Below are positions 63,001 through 64,000 of a DNA stretch of 64,000 bases, one piece after another. The position numbers were made by a program, and so were the translations under genes. The notes under the pieces are model-generated. The model was not told the origin of the DNA, did not search any database, and saw only the letters and a list, made by a program, of their open reading frames with translations. The DNA is taken from positions 4,208,501 through 4,272,500 of the forward strand of contig NZ_CP068983.1 of NCBI RefSeq assembly GCF_016801025.1, in the 5' to 3' direction. The stretch's first letter is position 1, and each line of letters starts with the position of its first letter. This stretch comes from Paradevosia shaoguanensis (GTDB taxonomy: Bacteria > Pseudomonadota > Alphaproteobacteria > Rhizobiales > Devosiaceae).

Positions 63001-63588
63001 GCTCCGATATGGGTAGAAGCGAGCGAGGTGGATGACGAGATCTCGCGCCTGGCACAAGAGAGTACTCGCCAGCAGCAAGAAGCTCAGGCCGCGGCTGCGC
63101 TTCTAGCGGCAAAGACCGCGGACCAACGCTCCGCTCTCCAGACGCGTCAGGAGGAACTGCGAGCCGAATACAAGAGCCGTGCGACAGGAGCGCAAAAGGA
63201 CATTGCCGACCTCGTCCGGGAGGCCGTGCGAACGGAAAATCTCGGGGCGCTCACGCTTTTCCCCGCACTTCAGGAACACCTGCGCGGTGTCGTTGCCGAC
63301 AAGTGGGTGATCACGGATACTAAAGACACGCTGGCTGACTACGGCACGGCAAAGTGGCAAGGCCGCAAGGTCGAGGCAGTGTTGGTTCGAATAGTTACCG
63401 AGCGCGAGAATGCCCTGCTTGGTCTTCACGCGAGCGATTGCGTCGTATTGGGGTATTTGGTCGATCCGGAGTTCCGGATCAATCGCGACCCGGTAGAGGC
63501 GGATTGTGCGGACCAGAGCCTCGTGACCCAGTGGTCCACAGGTCGCGGCATGGAAAGCGTCTGGAACCTGAAAGAGGCTCAACAATAG
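60055..63588 (+). CDS. Large exported coiled-coil protein with peptidoglycan-binding domain
   Basis: 1177 residues from ATG 60055 (a start at 59941 would bury the signal). Signal peptide MISKNWRRTTAIILLFGAGM, cut near QAQAQA. A Gln/Ala coiled coil follows, then a PG_binding_1 domain at about 80-130 (ALKALGFYAMTVDGKPGPGT). Next are three or four short repeats of the type GGF-x-x-A-x-x-F/Y-x-x-A (about 145-195). The centre is helical and contains a tandem duplication: residues about 390-565 and 574-745 align, with paired anchors SRLLADVEAYGEQGSRF / SRELIDSIDSFSEAGGAF and LLNDFVLAFVSRNVT / AINEFLLAHIAANVT. The last 400 residues are mixed alpha/beta. It is probably periplasmic and cell-wall attached; its activity is unknown. 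Confidence 0.85.
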   Translation: MISKNWRRTTAIILLFGAGMQPIQAQAQADLFFGIAKEIVRQGVQNDQIRREQSRQVQQQQAAEQAARAAQQAYELEFYTRAQTALKALGFYAMTVDGKPGPGTRAAIVAYQAAFRLPGVFGEDQLYDLEMRASEGWRSLDELEMAETGGFESRADFAKAREGGFTNARSYQVAREKGFAKASDYEAFLSSGAPDKATFDANRARLAAAEAAVSACFSNTQSRKWGEALSSCYAASIAKPAEASVKLALDAALAGAREDLAVGKKQLAEKRAQLAKLLEGSAKPSAAQADNLRAEVNTLADEILFIELHLQAGRCGDLVSREHWEDAVTACASDATIDHLVGARRVEAKALLADIDAHRDAANAGLKTAQAAVAAEAERLALADAKTAASRLLADVEAYGEQGSRFERGLDVAREVVALRGAVDGKDVATITQHAAALQALLDADGAYISARQAWIDARKEAEQRAVLEARRQAELLNDFVLAFVSRNVTSAHVPALLPLSEALAAALEDGNAQRLTEAQAKARQALNKMGLENELASFADAYKAPQVSAQQLQTADAEIANADLALETVVAASRELIDSIDSFSEAGGAFADPIGVARALARLKAALAEPALPDLQVLREALASVVEQDPAYASANERRAKTNDTALANSVALATEKLTAINEFLLAHIAANVTADDILAAVELQMTVEKALAGPASAETVRSLKAAEDELVALNLEAAHADFVGRKAARTLVAEADTSTNGLAITPANASLLEGSPDDLIVLRNSAAPHLAYDLLGKLRVDGGVAKLCWLHAAPGNSVALLLARQQLGAQGIARTDLAQCEHPLLEADLAVLRRGDFLALTPSAAQPLVAAFEDGRLKLIVSIAGSDASRETERLTADAASIAARVNTETARGFGVLRLPNGKGGICAAVADMQPHGSSLSKRADSFAFLFADPRFTSPMSTNQAFVAAQRGQCSGLYAAAADLRSLSGALQRADIAFTFAPIWVEASEVDDEISRLAQESTRQQQEAQAAAALLAAKTADQRSALQTRQEELRAEYKSRATGAQKDIADLVREAVRTENLGALTLFPALQEHLRGVVADKWVITDTKDTLADYGTAKWQGRKVEAVLVRIVTERENALLGLHASDCVVLGYLVDPEFRINRDPVEADCADQSLVTQWSTGRGMESVWNLKEAQQ

Positions 63589-64000
63589 CGCCTCTGTGTC
63601 CATCCAATGCCATCGCGGTGCCGGCGTCACTTGAACGGTGCCGACACCCACCCATCCTGTGAGAATTCCTAAGCGGCACAGCCGCGCCCGGCGGGACGAG
63701 GAATGCCGCCTCATCCTGAGCAAAACGAATAAAGTCAATTCCGACGGAGTACGACTTCGTCGGTATCGAGCCGATCGGCCGCTTTCAGCAGGACTTCCGC
63801 CCGCAGATATTCGAGCTGCTGGGAAACTGGCGTTAATGCGCAAACTCTCTCGCCGCATCTAGGCACCGACGCACCGACACTCGGCGTATTGCACTGGCTA
63901 AGACACTGTGGATGATCTTCGAATGCGCATGGTAGACGCCTGAAAATTCGGTGGTTTCCGATGATGCGAACGGTCACCGAACCGAGGGTGGCCGTCAGTC
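63589..64000. other. Right edge without a supported gene
   Basis: 412 bp. On the plus strand a short in-frame tail (PTEYDFVGIEPIGRFQQDFR, then PQIFELLGNWR and TAA at about 63836) looks like the end of a real protein but has a stop only 15 codons or so upstream, so it may be a gene remnant. A minus-strand frame at 63735-63977 shows no family features. Confidence 0.4.

Noticed and set aside
1-64000. CRISPR array, rRNA, complete insertion sequence or integrase
   Set aside because: No regularly spaced repeats, rRNA segments, transposase or integrase motifs were found on either strand.

Overview
The window is GC-rich alphaproteobacterial chromosome, most like a Hyphomicrobiales (rhizobial-type) bacterium close to Devosia. 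Indicators are the aapJQMP operon divergent from metC, an NDUFS4-type complex I accessory subunit, DUF982, SH3 and sunset-domain proteins, multiple Ku genes and EcfG/RpoE2-type stress promoters. The genus is an inference from gene content; no rRNA is present.

Left part (1-32.9 kb) looks like core metabolism. It holds a type I secretion ABC exporter (cut by the left edge) with its TolC-like partner; a CIO-type cytochrome bd operon (cydA, cydB and a 37-residue DUF2474 subunit); sulfate activation genes (cysD, cysNC) divergent from a cysteine synthase gene that heads cysK-cls-alanyl-tRNA editing; and a general amino-acid ABC transporter (aapJQMP plus a second binding protein) divergent from metC. 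Next come a PAP2 phosphatase, tRNA-Pro(TGG), the complex I subunit and a TraB/GumN protein. A nine-gene sugar locus follows: a LacI regulator, two perfect LacI-type operators, a GtsABC-like ABC importer with a MalK/UgpC-type ATPase, and two pairs of Gfo/Idh/MocA dehydrogenases and TIM-barrel isomerases.

The character changes at tRNA-Arg(TCT) (32.80-32.88 kb). To its right lie an ABC-three-component-like conflict module (SMC-like DUF3732 ATPase plus an apparently truncated middle component), an outer-membrane beta-barrel gene with a second broken copy just after tRNA-Cys(GCA), a dispersed repeat pair of about 100 bp, several small secreted proteins and several broken genes (ctaG-like, DUF421, parE).

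From 40 to 58.5 kb the region is a stress-response cluster. Seven sites on both strands match GGAAC-N16/17-(C/G)GTT, the alphaproteobacterial general-stress sigma factor (EcfG/RpoE2) promoter, each about 26-55 nt upstream of a start codon. They precede a small repeat protein, a flavin oxidoreductase followed by treZ, a plasmid-stabilization-like gene that appears to start at ATA, two convergent Ku genes, a PRC-barrel protein and an SDR oxidoreductase. proP, a DUF892 ferritin-like protein, a response regulator and a DUF4142-PRC fusion share the region. The window ends with a large exported coiled-coil protein with a peptidoglycan-binding domain and an internal tandem duplication, preceded by an unknown helical protein.
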